Below the pieces are notes generated by a model. It worked only from the letters and a program-made list of their open reading frames with translations, searched no databases and was not told where the DNA came from. Positions 44,115-52,588 of a stretch of 64,000 nucleotides of DNA are shown here, piece by piece. The position numbers and the translations under genes are program-made. Within the stretch, counting starts at the first letter, position 1, and every line of letters begins with the position of its first letter. The stretch is from an uncultured Hyphomonadaceae bacterium (lineage in GTDB: Bacteria > Pseudomonadota > Alphaproteobacteria > Caulobacterales > Hyphomonadaceae), in assembly GCA_913057945.1 (NCBI GenBank), contig CAJXOF010000004.1, positions 62,001-126,000 on the forward strand, read 5' to 3'.

Positions 44115-44330
44115 TCAAGCGCCATGACCGCCTCCCCGGGACCTATTCCAGACGGTCGAATAATCATTCAAATCATCGACATGATAGACGACGGTGCCGC
44201 CATGTTTTCTGTATTGCGGTCCATTGTTCGACCAGCGCCAGTTCTCCATCGTGCGAACCGTGATACGCAGATAAGCCGCCGCCTCTTTCGTCGTCAGGAA
44301 AGGACTTGGACGTCCTTTTGCCTCGTTCAT
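44115..44330 (-). CDS. Helix-turn-helix protein (excisionase/AlpA-like), 71 aa
   Basis: The small protein has the pattern PFLTTKEAAAYLRITVRTMENWRW, a MerR/excisionase-type helix-turn-helix, followed by a wing (RKHGGTVVYHVDDLNDY). It lies just upstream of the peptidase and relaxase genes on the same strand. Such proteins act as recombination directionality factors or as regulators of the relaxase operon. ATG 44330 is favoured; the frame reaches 44363. Confidence 0.8.
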   Translation of the reverse strand: MNEAKGRPSPFLTTKEAAAYLRITVRTMENWRWSNNGPQYRKHGGTVVYHVDDLNDYSTVWNRSRGGGHGA

Positions 44331-44524
44331 TCCCCGTACCCCGTCTTGCCGGGCACAGATCAACGTGGCGGCTTCAACACGTCCCAGAAAACAAAAGAAA
44401 ATTCTAATTGGGAGTCACGAAGATATGCGGCTCCGCGGCGATACCCTGTTTAACCATGCGCAGCGCGCATGACTTCGTAAGCATACAGATGCCCCTCTAT
44501 CGAGCGAATTAAACATGCCAGAAG

Positions 44525-44552
44525 CCGCCCCGGAATGATCTCCGGAGCGGCC
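44525..44552 (-). terminator. Hairpin after the DUF736 gene
   Basis: Eleven-base arms (44525-44535 and 44542-44552) pair with one mismatch around ATGATC. The hairpin begins 22 bases after the DUF736 stop on the minus strand. A T tract is weak, so it may be a processing or stabilising hairpin instead of a true terminator. Confidence 0.45.
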
Positions 44553-44573
44553 AGTTTGGCGATGAGTGCGGGG

Positions 44574-44897
44574 CTAGTCCTTGGGGTTCCAGAGGATCAC
44601 GTGGCGGCCTTTCTTGCCTTTGACCGGTGCGAGGTTCGCGTAGATGCGGCGCGGGCCAATCTGCGGATCTGCGAGGGTCAGGGAGACGTATTCGCGGCCG
44701 GAAGACTTTGCCTTGCGCATCCAGCCGCCGCCGATTTCGGTCGCGGTCTCACCGGCGAAGATGCGGTAGTCCGGCTGGGCCTCTTCAGCTTTGTCCGCGT
44801 TCTTTTCGATGCGGATGGCGGCTGAGAGGTTCATCATTGCGAGGGCGCCTTCGAAGCCGGTTTTGGTTTCGCTGACATATCCGAGTGCGTTTGCCAT
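44574..44897 (-). CDS. DUF736 protein
   Basis: The 107-aa protein belongs to the DUF736 family of small proteins common on alphaproteobacterial plasmids and ICEs (IGGGWMRKAKSSGREYVSLTL, then ANLAPVKGKKGRHVILWNP). The start at 44897 has AAGGAGA seven to eight bases upstream; the much longer frame to 45335 is not coding. The function is unknown; high expression is often suggested by its good ribosome site and long leader. The leader here contains the strong secondary structure listed separately. Confidence 0.9.
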   Translation of the reverse strand: MANALGYVSETKTGFEGALAMMNLSAAIRIEKNADKAEEAQPDYRIFAGETATEIGGGWMRKAKSSGREYVSLTLADPQIGPRRIYANLAPVKGKKGRHVILWNPKD

Positions 44898-44932
44898 GGG
44901 GGTCTCCTTTTCGTTTCCGTGGCTGTCTTCGA

Positions 44933-45085
44933 GGGACACCTTGTCCCCGTCGACGCCGGACCGCCCGGACGGCGCGGGGCGGGCCTGAACCTGCAAGGGC
45001 GCAGCAAAGCGGAGCACCGGACAGGCGCATGAATTTGTCTCGCGAGGAGCCGCAAAGCGGCGGGGAAATTCGTGGGACTGTCCGG
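44933..45085 (-). ncRNA. Structured non-coding region upstream of DUF736
   Basis: The 450-base gap between DUF736 and parB has no gene. CCGGACAG (45017-45024) pairs with CTGTCCGG (45078-45085). Inside it CATGAATTT (45028-45036) pairs with AAATTCGTG (45066-45074), with one wobble. At the tip GCCGC (45049-45053) pairs with GCGGC (45057-45061) around AAA. A separate hairpin GGGACA-CCT-TGTCCC lies at 44933-44947. The nested stem could be a leader RNA of DUF736, a small RNA or a single-strand DNA hairpin used in transfer. Strand and boundaries are not certain. Confidence 0.45.
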
Positions 45086-45350
45086 TTTCAGGGCCGTTTC
45101 GTGTCGTCCAGGTCACACGGCAATAGACGGGAACAAGGGGTCTTTCGGGGCAAGCGGAGAGCGGAACAGACCGCTTTGGCAATCGCACTCGGAGGCAAAA
45201 AGAAACCCACAGACGGGCGATTTTTCGGAGGCGCATCTGTCTTGATCTGAACCGCAGGAGTACACACTCATCCGGTAGAAGCATGTGGAAATGCCGCCCG
45301 GCATGCTGCCGAACGGCTTTCGCTTCCACGGACAAGGAGACTGCAACATG

Positions 45351-47120
45351 TCAGGCGGCGTCCTGCTCTGCGACAGACTGGTCTTCGGGAGAAGCTTCGT
45401 CCTCGCCAGAGGTAAACAGGCTGGCGATCCGGACCCATGCATCTGCTGGCGGCGACCCTGCGTTTGTAACAAGGCGCGTAGGCGGCACCTGCATCCATCC
45501 CGGACGCCAGCCCGGATTGGCCTCACACTCTTCGCCAGTGATCCGGTTCCAGACCAGTTCCTTCTGGGCTTTGCCCGTGTCTGTGAGCGCTGCTTTCGCC
45601 GTCGATGGAGACGCAATGTCTGCCACCATGGCGTTAATGGCGCGCTTGTCCCGAACGAGATCAAGGAAGACACGCTCCGGCTTCCAGTAAGCGGCCATGT
45701 CGGTTTCGGTGGCGACAGCGACGGCTTCCACAACCGGGCCGCCCGCTTCCAGCGTATCCGCCATCACAAAAGCCAGCACGGTCAGGGTTTCCGCATCGTT
45801 CATTTCGAGCAGCGCCGCAAAGACCTCGCTGAGGTGATAGGCGTCCCCGTTTGCGCGCAGGGATGCGACCCCATGGGCGTCAAACAGGCTGCGGACATGG
45901 TCCCCGGCGGCCCGCATTTCTGCGGCGGCGCGTGATGCCTCCACGCTGGCCTGTATGTCCTCCTTCCGGGCGAGGAAGTCGTGCCGCCTGACAGTCCAAA
46001 GAGCGGACCCGACCATGGCATGCGCCACCATCAGCCGGAGGGCGATTCCAGGGTGTCCAAGCAAGGTTGTACGCGCTGCGCCATGGCGGTGGAGGGCAAT
46101 GTATTGTGCGAGCGGCCCGGACATTTCGGGCTTGGTGTCGGCTGCTTCCGCATCACCGTCCGGCCTTGCGCGCTTCTCCAGTTTCCGGGCTTCGGCCTGC
46201 GTAATGTAGCCCTCATGGAAGGTCACAGTGCCATCATCGCGGACTTCGACAATCACGCTGCCGCCCTTCGTCCGGGGGCGCTTCAAATACTCCCAACTGG
46301 CAAAATATTTCCCGCGTTCGAGAACCTCTACATTGCGCCACCCGGCGTCAATGTAGGTCTCGACCTTGGCCGCAAGCGCTGCCGATTGGGCTTTCCAAAA
46401 CGTGTCGGCCTCTGCGAAGACACCTGTCTCACCGAAGAGGTCAGCTGCCACTTTGCCTTCATAGATCGCCAGATCAAACAGCGCCTTGTCGGTCGTGATG
46501 GTGGCCCCGCCCGTGATCCATGCCTTGCAGGCGCGGCCCATGGGCGCGCGCTCTGTTTCACTTCGAAACAGGGCCAGCCAGTCTGCCTGCTGGTCCTTCG
46601 TAGCAAGTGTGAGCGCGCGGATTGTCTCCGGGTCGATTTCGTCTTTGGCGTAAAGCGCACGGATCGGGCTGGAGAGATTGGCGAGGGCGAGGATACGCCG
46701 GACTTTCAGGTCCGTGACCCCGAAATGTCCGGCAATCTCTTCCACCGTCCGGCCTGCATGCGCCAGCTTTCCGAACGCATTGTATTGCTCCATTTCCGTG
46801 GCGGGCAGGCGGGCGACATTTTCGATGAGCGAGGCCTCCACCGCTGCGGCGTCGTCATCCGCTTCCATGATTGCGCACGGGACGGCGATTGACTTGCCGG
46901 TCTCAGCGGCAATGACCTGCAAGGCATGGAAGCGCCGCCGTCCCGCGACGACGCCATAGCCATCACCTTCGGGGCGCACCAGAAGTGTCTGGCGGATTCC
47001 TTTCTCCCGGATGGAGGGCAAGATGTCGGAGACATCAGGCGCCTTGCGGTTGTGCCGCATGTTGAGCTTGCTGATATGGAGTTGCTCAAGGGGAAGTGTT
47101 TTCAGTGCGGGTTGTGCCAT
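45351..47120 (-). CDS. parB: ParB/RepB/Spo0J family protein
   Basis: The protein has an N-terminal ParB/sulfiredoxin-like domain (LPLEQLHISKLNMRHN, then VVAGRRRFHAL and SLIENVARLPATEMEQYNAF) and a helix-turn-helix (EEIAGHFGVTDLKVRRILAL). A long C-terminal region of unknown fold follows, as in the plasmid and ICE ParB forms of about 600 to 700 aa. The ATG at 47120 has GGAGGA nine bases upstream, so I start it there (589 aa). The frame continues without a stop into the segment at 47121-47369. No parA is in the window, so a role other than partition, for example in transfer or regulation, is possible. Confidence 0.88.
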   Translation of the reverse strand: MAQPALKTLPLEQLHISKLNMRHNRKAPDVSDILPSIREKGIRQTLLVRPEGDGYGVVAGRRRFHALQVIAAETGKSIAVPCAIMEADDDAAAVEASLIENVARLPATEMEQYNAFGKLAHAGRTVEEIAGHFGVTDLKVRRILALANLSSPIRALYAKDEIDPETIRALTLATKDQQADWLALFRSETERAPMGRACKAWITGGATITTDKALFDLAIYEGKVAADLFGETGVFAEADTFWKAQSAALAAKVETYIDAGWRNVEVLERGKYFASWEYLKRPRTKGGSVIVEVRDDGTVTFHEGYITQAEARKLEKRARPDGDAEAADTKPEMSGPLAQYIALHRHGAARTTLLGHPGIALRLMVAHAMVGSALWTVRRHDFLARKEDIQASVEASRAAAEMRAAGDHVRSLFDAHGVASLRANGDAYHLSEVFAALLEMNDAETLTVLAFVMADTLEAGGPVVEAVAVATETDMAAYWKPERVFLDLVRDKRAINAMVADIASPSTAKAALTDTGKAQKELVWNRITGEECEANPGWRPGWMQVPPTRLVTNAGSPPADAWVRIASLFTSGEDEASPEDQSVAEQDAA

Positions 47121-47369
47121 GGGATTGTCCTCCTGTTCTGGCGGGTAAAGTGAAAGGCCAAGCGCCCATGCCGGGCCTTTCCAGTTGATCGGGCTGAAGG
47201 GGAGGCCTTCCGCGTCGCGGTTTGCGTCCGGATCGGTCTCGCCCCAGTCATAGTCATGCAGGCCAATCAGCGGCGCGCGGCCATCGACCCAGATTTCGAC
47301 GACGCGGGACTCCTCTATGACGAGGGTCATGTGCGGACGTGGCCCTAATAGGTCATCCAGCGCGCTCAT
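47121..47369 (-). CDS. In-frame coding segment joined to parB (fusion or lost stop)
   Basis: This starts at ATG 47369 (MSALDDLLGPRPHMTLVIEE), overlapping the stop of the gene upstream by four bases. It encodes about 83 residues of a small protein that in related elements stands alone before parB. Here there is no stop before the parB ATG, so the two are in one frame, giving a possible 672-aa fusion. The parB ribosome site lies inside the coding sequence (PEQEDNP), so both the long and the short product could be made. The family of the segment is unnamed to me. Confidence 0.65.
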
Positions 47370-47842
47370 GCCTGCGCGACCCGTGCAGGTGCGGACGCCA
47401 TCAAACGCGCTAAGGCTCTGTGCCCGGCTTGCAAGGCTTCGGGGAGCAGTTCGCATGCGACTTCAGTCAGGTAGGCGTTCTCCGACCTCGGATCGTTGGC
47501 CTCTATACCCCAGATGCTGGCGGCATGAGATTCCAGTTCCACGCTTTCGCGTTCAATGGCGAGCACGATTCCGCAATAGAACCACTCATCCTTGCGCCAC
47601 GCGTCCATGACGGCTTCGGCGTCTGCTTGCGCCTTCGTCAGCCGCTCGCGGAAATTGTTTCCGGGTCCGATAAATCCCGGGTCGCCAATATTGAGCGATG
47701 GCCAGAATCCGTCCTGGCGCTCGTCTGGACTATCCGGACAGTCGTCGCGGACGATCCGCGCGGTGACGCGAAAGCCGTCAATCTCGACGGCAATGCTGTC
47801 GCCCTCGCACACATAGCGGTCAAATCTCTCCCGGAACGCCAT
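47366..47842 (-). CDS. Hypothetical protein of the parB-ardA region, 158 aa
   Basis: This is an acidic soluble protein with a conserved-looking start (MAFRERFDRYVCEGDSIAVEIDG, beta-rich) and a helical second half (AQADAEAVMDAWRKDEWFYCGIVLAI). Proteins like it occur next to ArdA in plasmids of this type; I do not know a function. It lies three bases downstream of ardA and overlaps the next start by four bases, so it belongs to the ardA-parB operon. Confidence 0.75.
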   Translation of the reverse strand: MAFRERFDRYVCEGDSIAVEIDGFRVTARIVRDDCPDSPDERQDGFWPSLNIGDPGFIGPGNNFRERLTKAQADAEAVMDAWRKDEWFYCGIVLAIERESVELESHAASIWGIEANDPRSENAYLTEVACELLPEALQAGHRALARLMASAPARVAQA

Positions 47843-47845
47843 GAC

Positions 47846-48412
47846 TCAGCGGCTCCAGAAAATGTGGACTTCATCAAAGCCCGTCTGGAACACCATGATC
47901 TCGCCATTCATCGCCATGTCGCGGGCAAGCGCGGTCCAGTCGATATAGTAATCGAGCGAGGCCGGAATCTCTGTCCCGCTGTCGCGCGTCACTTCCTCGG
48001 CAAAGTCTGCGGCGCTGCGATATTCGCCTGCATAGTCTTCAAACGCGGCGTGAGCCTGTTCAAGGTCATCGCCGAATTCGCGGTAGAGTTTCGCTCCAAG
48101 GCTCCCGTGTTCGGTGATGAAGTCCGCAAGGGCGCAAACTGTCTCGAAGGAGGCATATTCGGAAATGCGCGCGCCTTCGAACCCCTCATAGTCATGAATT
48201 GACCATTCCTCCGCACCCGGTTCAGGCGACGCCGCCAGCATGGCGCGGACGCCCTGCATCATCTCGTCCGGTTCTGTCGCGTCGATCCACGCCCCGTGGA
48301 GCCGTCCATTATTATACGCGGCAAGACAGGCGACATAGATGCGGGGCGTGTCCCGCAAATCTGGTCCGGTCGCTGTTCCAAGGGGAGCGGGAGTCTCGTG
48401 TGAAGGGGTCAT
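47846..48412 (-). CDS. ardA: Antirestriction protein ArdA
   Basis: ArdA mimics B-form DNA and blocks type I restriction enzymes in a new host. The 188-aa protein is strongly acidic and has the family pattern IYVACLAAYNNGRLHGAWID, EEWSIHDYEGFEG and GDDLEQAHAAFEDYAGEY, ending in EIMVFQTG...HIFWS. ATG 48412 fits the family, and the frame is open to 48514. It heads the operon with the hypothetical gene and parB, as expected for genes expressed early after transfer. Confidence 0.95.
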   Translation of the reverse strand: MTPSHETPAPLGTATGPDLRDTPRIYVACLAAYNNGRLHGAWIDATEPDEMMQGVRAMLAASPEPGAEEWSIHDYEGFEGARISEYASFETVCALADFITEHGSLGAKLYREFGDDLEQAHAAFEDYAGEYRSAADFAEEVTRDSGTEIPASLDYYIDWTALARDMAMNGEIMVFQTGFDEVHIFWSR

Positions 48413-48699
48413 GTCAGCCTCGCAAAATTGAACCTCGCCCGCGTGCCTTTCCCGGCAGGCGGGAGGGGGCGGACGAAAGGTGCGGGCGCCCGGGCGTATG
48501 AGGGCCGGGGGCAAGGCGGAAAGGTAGGAGGCACGGAAAGAACCGGCGGACCCAGGTCACCGGCGCCTTGCGCGCGGGCCGCGCCCGGGCAGACGCGCCG
48601 TCCGCCCCCTCCCGGCTGCTGGGAAAGCTTGTCCACGCTTTCAAACACCAAACAGGCAGGCTGGTGCCGTGGATACGAATCCTTCCAGACCCGACAGCC

Positions 48700-49134
48700 A
48701 TGGCCTTGGATATACGAGACTTCCGGGAAGCTGACCGCGCAGCGCTGATTGCGCTTTGGGAGGCGTGTGCGCTGACCCGGCGATGGGACGACCCGAATGC
48801 AGACATGGACCGGTCGATCGCATCCCGCGATGCCACGATCCTCGTCGGTACATTAGATAACGATGTCATTGCCAGCGCCGTGGTCGGCCATGACGGCCAT
48901 CGCGGCTGGATCTACTATCTGGCTGTCAGCCCAGACCGTAAAGCCTGCGGCCATGGGCGCGAAATGATGGCCGAAGCCGAGCTTTGGCTGACGGCGCGGG
49001 GGACGCCGAAGGTGCAGCTCATGGTGCGCGGGGAGAACGAGACCGCGACTGCCTTCTACAATGCCCTCGGCTACGAGCGCCAGGATGTGACCGTTCTCGG
49101 CAAATGGCTCATGCCATCGCCCGAGGCAGATTGA
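48700..49134 (+). CDS. GNAT-family N-acetyltransferase (YpeA-like)
   Basis: The 144-aa protein has the acetyl-CoA-binding region LAVSPDRKACGHGREMMAEAE and the C-terminal pattern PKVQLMVRGENETATAFYNALGYER of YpeA-type acetyltransferases. The ATG at 48700 (MALDIRDFREADRA) begins the domain. Its ribosome site is poor, and the frame is open to 48568. It is divergent from ardA across about 290 GC-rich bases. The substrate is unknown. Confidence 0.85.
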   Translation: MALDIRDFREADRAALIALWEACALTRRWDDPNADMDRSIASRDATILVGTLDNDVIASAVVGHDGHRGWIYYLAVSPDRKACGHGREMMAEAELWLTARGTPKVQLMVRGENETATAFYNALGYERQDVTVLGKWLMPSPEAD

Positions 49135-49462
49135 GGTATCGAGAGGCCACGCGCGCCTGACCCCTCTGGCCGTAAGGCCAGTGGGAAGCAAAGCGCGGCC
49201 CCCGCCGGCGAGCCCCCGCAGCGCGCGGCGACCCGAACGGGTGGCCGCGTGACCGGAGACGAGCCGGGCCCGGTCAGGTGACGTGGACGAGGTGGAGGGC
49301 TCTCGTCTCCCGGACAGCCCCGCGTCAGCAGGCGGGGGAGGGGCGATGCTTACAAGTGCTTTGAGATACTAAGAGGTGTCTACCAGTTCGTAAGCCGCTA
49401 ATCGAAATAGAGCGTTCGACCGGATGACGTCGTATGCGCTCTTCGATGTGCGGAGGGGCAGG
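49135..49462. other. GC-rich structured intergenic region
   Basis: No gene is seen here. CTGGCC-GTAA-GGCCAG (49166-49181) is a perfect hairpin with a GNRA tetraloop. GGAGACGAG (49255-49263) and CTCGTCTCC (49302-49310) pair perfectly over 9 bases, and TGACCGG (49250-49256) can pair instead with CCGGTCA (49270-49276), giving two competing folds. The stretch is far richer in G and C than the flanking genes. It could be a small RNA, an origin-type region or a regulatory leader; the strand is unknown. Confidence 0.5.
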
Positions 49463-50281
49463 TCAAAGGTTCTCTTCCAAAAGGGAGAAATATTCGCCGT
49501 CCCGAAGGCGCTGGCCCTTGGCGAGCAGGCGGGCCATTTCGGACTTCATGGCGGACGACGGTCCGCCCCATTCTTCCGAGATGCGCTTCTCACCATAGAA
49601 AATCGTCGCGGTTTCACGATAGGTGAGTCCCGCGTCGTGGGCATCCAAGGCGACAAGAGCGTTGCGATAGCCGAGGCCCTTGCGTGACCAGACAGGAGGC
49701 GACATGTCGTCGTCGCCGTAGACCTTCTGGGCACGGTTCAGCGCATTCACGTGATCCTGCATTGTGCTGAATCCCGAGATGGAGAATTCCATTTTTACAG
49801 GCTCGAGGGACAAGAGCGACTTGCCACTGCACCTGACCTGGATCGAGCACTTCTTACCTTTGACAAGGATGTGTTCGTGCTCGAAGGCATCCACGAGATG
49901 GATGATCTTGCAGAGGCGCGTGCTCTTTTCGAAGATTTCGTCGATCTCGCCGCGCTCTCTTTCACGCACGTGAACGGCGACCTTGCGGGGATAGGTCTTG
50001 TCGGACCAGAAGACATGCGTGGTAAGGGCCGACTGATCTGGGTTCGGAAAATAGAGAAGTCCCCAGTCTTCGGCTTGGCGGTCCTGCTCGCAAAGCCGGA
50101 GAAGCTGTATGTCACAACATGCCGTTCTTGTTTCAAAGTCAGGTTGCGCAGCATAGGCGGCGGCTTTCAGCGCGGAATTGCGCCGGGCGAATTCCCAGGC
50201 CCAGTTCCCGCGTGAGAGATTGGCGGTGTAGTCATACCTGGCGAGGGTATCGTTCAGGTCTTCTATCGTGTGAACAAGCAT
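49463..50281 (-). CDS. DUF2285-type protein (with DUF6499-like N-terminus)
   Basis: The 272-aa protein begins with a short region like DUF6499 (YDYTANLSRGNWAWEFARRN) and ends with a DUF2285 pattern (ALVALDAHDAGLTYRETATI, then MARLLAKGQRLRDGEYFSLL), which resembles a helix-turn-helix. Such proteins are found beside transfer and integration genes of ICEs and are thought to be regulators. ATG 50281 has GGGAGGC eight bases upstream; the frame is open to 50329. It is the last gene with clear ICE character in the window. Confidence 0.82.
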   Translation of the reverse strand: MLVHTIEDLNDTLARYDYTANLSRGNWAWEFARRNSALKAAAYAAQPDFETRTACCDIQLLRLCEQDRQAEDWGLLYFPNPDQSALTTHVFWSDKTYPRKVAVHVRERERGEIDEIFEKSTRLCKIIHLVDAFEHEHILVKGKKCSIQVRCSGKSLLSLEPVKMEFSISGFSTMQDHVNALNRAQKVYGDDDMSPPVWSRKGLGYRNALVALDAHDAGLTYRETATIFYGEKRISEEWGGPSSAMKSEMARLLAKGQRLRDGEYFSLLEENL

Positions 50282-50579
50282 GGATCTGCCTCCCGCGTCA
50301 GGGGAATGCAGAAGGCGTGCCAATTTCAATTTATCATGGAAACTTCAAGGTTGCTCGCTTAGGTCAAAAGGCGATGAAAAAGTGCGCTCACCGAGCCAAA
50401 AGCACTGTACGCACATAAGCAGATTGAGCGTGTTCTGACTGCGCCGTTCGTCCAGACAGATTGAATCTCGCAGCCGTCACAATTACAACAGGCTGCATCG
50501 AGAGATTGATACCAGATAGATGATTGTAGTCTCGCATCGTGACCGCGATGCAAGACAACAGTCAATAAAGATTGGTCGC
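50282..50579. other. Intergenic region between element backbone and catabolic genes
   Basis: About 300 bases carry no gene. GCAGCC (50470-50475) and GGCTGC (50491-50496) could form a weak hairpin after the aldolase gene on the minus strand. No repeat of the tRNA-Val 3' end is seen. Base composition drops here from the GC-rich backbone to the more AT-rich catabolic region, so this is a composition border. Confidence 0.4.
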
Positions 50580-51629
50580 TCACGTCGCAAGTTTTTGAGT
50601 GGATTGTTGTTCTTTCAATATATCCAGGGCTACGTCGACGATCATATCTTCCTGGCCACCAACCATACGCCTACGTCCTAGTTCAACCAGGATTTCACGT
50701 GTATCGATCCCATAATCTTTCGCTGCCTTCTCTGAATGCCGGAGGAAGGACGAGTACACCCCGGCATAGCCCAGCGAGAGCGTTTCGCGATCAACGCGGA
50801 CGGGGCGGTCCTGGAGTGGGCGGACAAGTTCCTCAGCGGCATCCATGAGCGCGAAAAGATCGCATCCATGCTTCCACCCCTTTCGCTCGGCGGCTGCGAT
50901 GAACACCTCAAGCGGTGCGTTTCCGGCCCCGGCACCCATGCCGGCCAGCGAAGCATCCACGCGTCTTGCGCCATGTTGAACGCCGACAATGGAATTGGCG
51001 ACGCCAAGCGACAGATTGTGGTGGGCGTGGATACCCCGTTCAGTTTCCGGCTTCAGGACTTTTTCGTAGGCTTGAAGCCGTGCGATGTATCCATCCATGT
51101 CGAGCGCGCCGCCACTATCGGTGACATAGATACATTCGGCACCATAGCTTTCCATCATGGCGGCTTGTTCAGCCAATTTCTCAGGCTCAACCATGTGGGA
51201 CATCATAAGAAAGCCAACCGTGTCCATACCCAGATCTCTGGCAACACCGATATGCTGTTTCGATACGTCGGCTTCCGTGCAGTGTGTGGCGATCCTGACA
51301 GACCTGACGCCAAGCTTGTAGGCATGCTTCAGCTCCTCGATCGTTCCGATCCCGGGAAGGAGGAGCGTGGTCAGTTTCGCCGTTTTCACTGAATCTGCGA
51401 CGGCTTCAATCCACTCCCAGTCTGTGTGGGCACCAAAACCATAATTGAAGCTTGAGCCATTCAGGCCGTCTCCATGTGCAATCTCGATTGCGTCGACCCC
51501 GGCCTGGTCAAGGGCGGCGGCAATCTTGCTGACGTGCTCGATACCGTATTGGTGTCGGATCGCATGCATCCCGTCGCGCAGAGTGACGTCCTGAATGTAA
51601 AGATTGTCGGATTTTGGATCGAACGCCAT
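50580..51629 (-). CDS. 4-hydroxy-2-oxovalerate aldolase
   Basis: The enzyme splits 4-hydroxy-2-oxovalerate into pyruvate and acetaldehyde near the end of meta-cleavage pathways (the BphI/DmpG/MhpE family). The 349-aa DRE-TIM barrel shows [13 protein letters not shown] at the N-terminus, with the catalytic Arg and metal Asp, [14 protein letters not shown] with the metal histidines, and the C-terminal helical domain that contacts the dehydrogenase ([14 protein letters not shown]). The ATG overlaps the dehydrogenase stop by one base (TGATG), which supports the known aldolase-dehydrogenase channelling complex. Confidence 0.96.
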   Translation of the reverse strand: MAFDPKSDNLYIQDVTLRDGMHAIRHQYGIEHVSKIAAALDQAGVDAIEIAHGDGLNGSSFNYGFGAHTDWEWIEAVADSVKTAKLTTLLLPGIGTIEELKHAYKLGVRSVRIATHCTEADVSKQHIGVARDLGMDTVGFLMMSHMVEPEKLAEQAAMMESYGAECIYVTDSGGALDMDGYIARLQAYEKVLKPETERGIHAHHNLSLGVANSIVGVQHGARRVDASLAGMGAGAGNAPLEVFIAAAERKGWKHGCDLFALMDAAEELVRPLQDRPVRVDRETLSLGYAGVYSSFLRHSEKAAKDYGIDTREILVELGRRRMVGGQEDMIVDVALDILKEQQSTQKLAT

Positions 51630-52576
51630 CAGGCAGTCTCCTTGGCTAGCCGCTGCGCGGCGATCTTCTCAGCGGTCGCAATGCCAGCTGACGTCATTAT
51701 GTCGAGATTTCCCGCGTATGCAGGCAAGTAGTGGGCCGCACCCTCGACTTCCAGGAAGACGCTGGTCTTGATGCCTTCAAACGTGCCCAGGCCCGGAATC
51801 TTGACCGGGTTGTTCGAGCCGAACCGTTCGAACTGAACCTTTTGCTTCATCCGATAGCCGGGCACATAGGCATTGACCTTTGCAACCATTGCTTCGATTG
51901 AGGCCTCAATTGTCGGCTCATCTGCGCCACTAGAGAGGGTGAATACCGTATCGCGCATGATCATCGGAGGCTCCGCCGGGTTCAGGACGATTATGGCTTT
52001 GCCTTTCCGGGCTCCTCCAACCTCTTCTATACCCTTTGAGGTGGTCTCGGTGAATTCATCAATGTTGGCCCGCGTTCCCGGCCCGGCTGACTTGGAGGCG
52101 ATGGAAGCGACGATCTCCGCATAGTGGACTGTCGCGACGGATGCTACTGCTGCCACGATTGGGATCGTCGCCTGCCCGCCGCAAGTGACCATGTTGACAT
52201 TTGACGCATCCAGATGCGCGTCACCATTGACGACGGGTATGACATACGGCCCGATCGCCGCAGGCGTGAGGTCGATCATCACCTTTCCGGCGGACGTGAC
52301 GACTTCATTGTGCCGCTTGTGTGCGCCAGCAGATGTCGCATCAAAGACAATTCCGATTTCGGGCCACACGTCGAGCTTAACGAGACCCTCAATTCCTTCA
52401 TGCGTGGTCGCGATACCCATGCGCTTTGCCCGGGCAAGGCCGTCCGAGTCGGGATCGATCCCGACCATCGCGCCCATTTCGAGACCCTTTGACTTGCGTA
52501 TGACCTTGATCATGAGGTCAGTTCCGATATTTCCGGATCCGATGATCGCAACCTTGGTCTTCTTGAGAGTTGTCAT
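51629..52576 (-). CDS. Acetaldehyde dehydrogenase (acylating)
   Basis: This enzyme oxidises acetaldehyde (or propanal in some members) with NAD+ and CoA to the acyl-CoA (the BphJ/DmpF/MhpF family). The 315-aa protein has the nucleotide loop [11 protein letters not shown] near residue 10 and the catalytic Cys in [13 protein letters not shown] near 130. ATG 52576 has GGAG nine bases upstream; the frame extends to a TTG at 52582. It receives its substrate through a tunnel from the aldolase encoded next to it. Confidence 0.96.
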   Translation of the reverse strand: MTTLKKTKVAIIGSGNIGTDLMIKVIRKSKGLEMGAMVGIDPDSDGLARAKRMGIATTHEGIEGLVKLDVWPEIGIVFDATSAGAHKRHNEVVTSAGKVMIDLTPAAIGPYVIPVVNGDAHLDASNVNMVTCGGQATIPIVAAVASVATVHYAEIVASIASKSAGPGTRANIDEFTETTSKGIEEVGGARKGKAIIVLNPAEPPMIMRDTVFTLSSGADEPTIEASIEAMVAKVNAYVPGYRMKQKVQFERFGSNNPVKIPGLGTFEGIKTSVFLEVEGAAHYLPAYAGNLDIMTSAGIATAEKIAAQRLAKETA

Positions 52577-52588
52577 TTCCAATGTCTC

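Larger units (their letters stand above)
16697..50281. mobile_element. Integrative and conjugative element at tRNA-Val (Tn4371/RP4-trb type), visible backbone
   Basis: The left edge is set by the tRNA-Val 3' end. Within it are a tyrosine recombinase, a full trb mating-pair set with coupling protein, a relaxase, a TraF-like peptidase, ParB, ArdA and a DUF2285 protein, all typical of ICEs and related plasmids of proteobacteria. The listed end is only the last backbone-type gene seen; the true right border is not visible, and the catabolic genes to 64,000 may be cargo. No plasmid replication initiator was found, which favours an ICE over an integrated plasmid. Confidence 0.8.

Noticed and set aside
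44898..45335. Long frame extending the DUF736 gene upstream
   Set aside because: The extension has no protein-like character, and a good ribosome site precedes the internal ATG at 44897.
48853..49191. Minus-strand frame opposite the acetyltransferase
   Set aside because: A GC-rich antisense shadow of the GNAT gene.
51019..51027. TGGTGGGCG, matching the last bases of tRNA-Val on the opposite strand
   Set aside because: Only nine bases, inside the aldolase gene, with no further match to the tRNA 3' end; too short for an attachment site.
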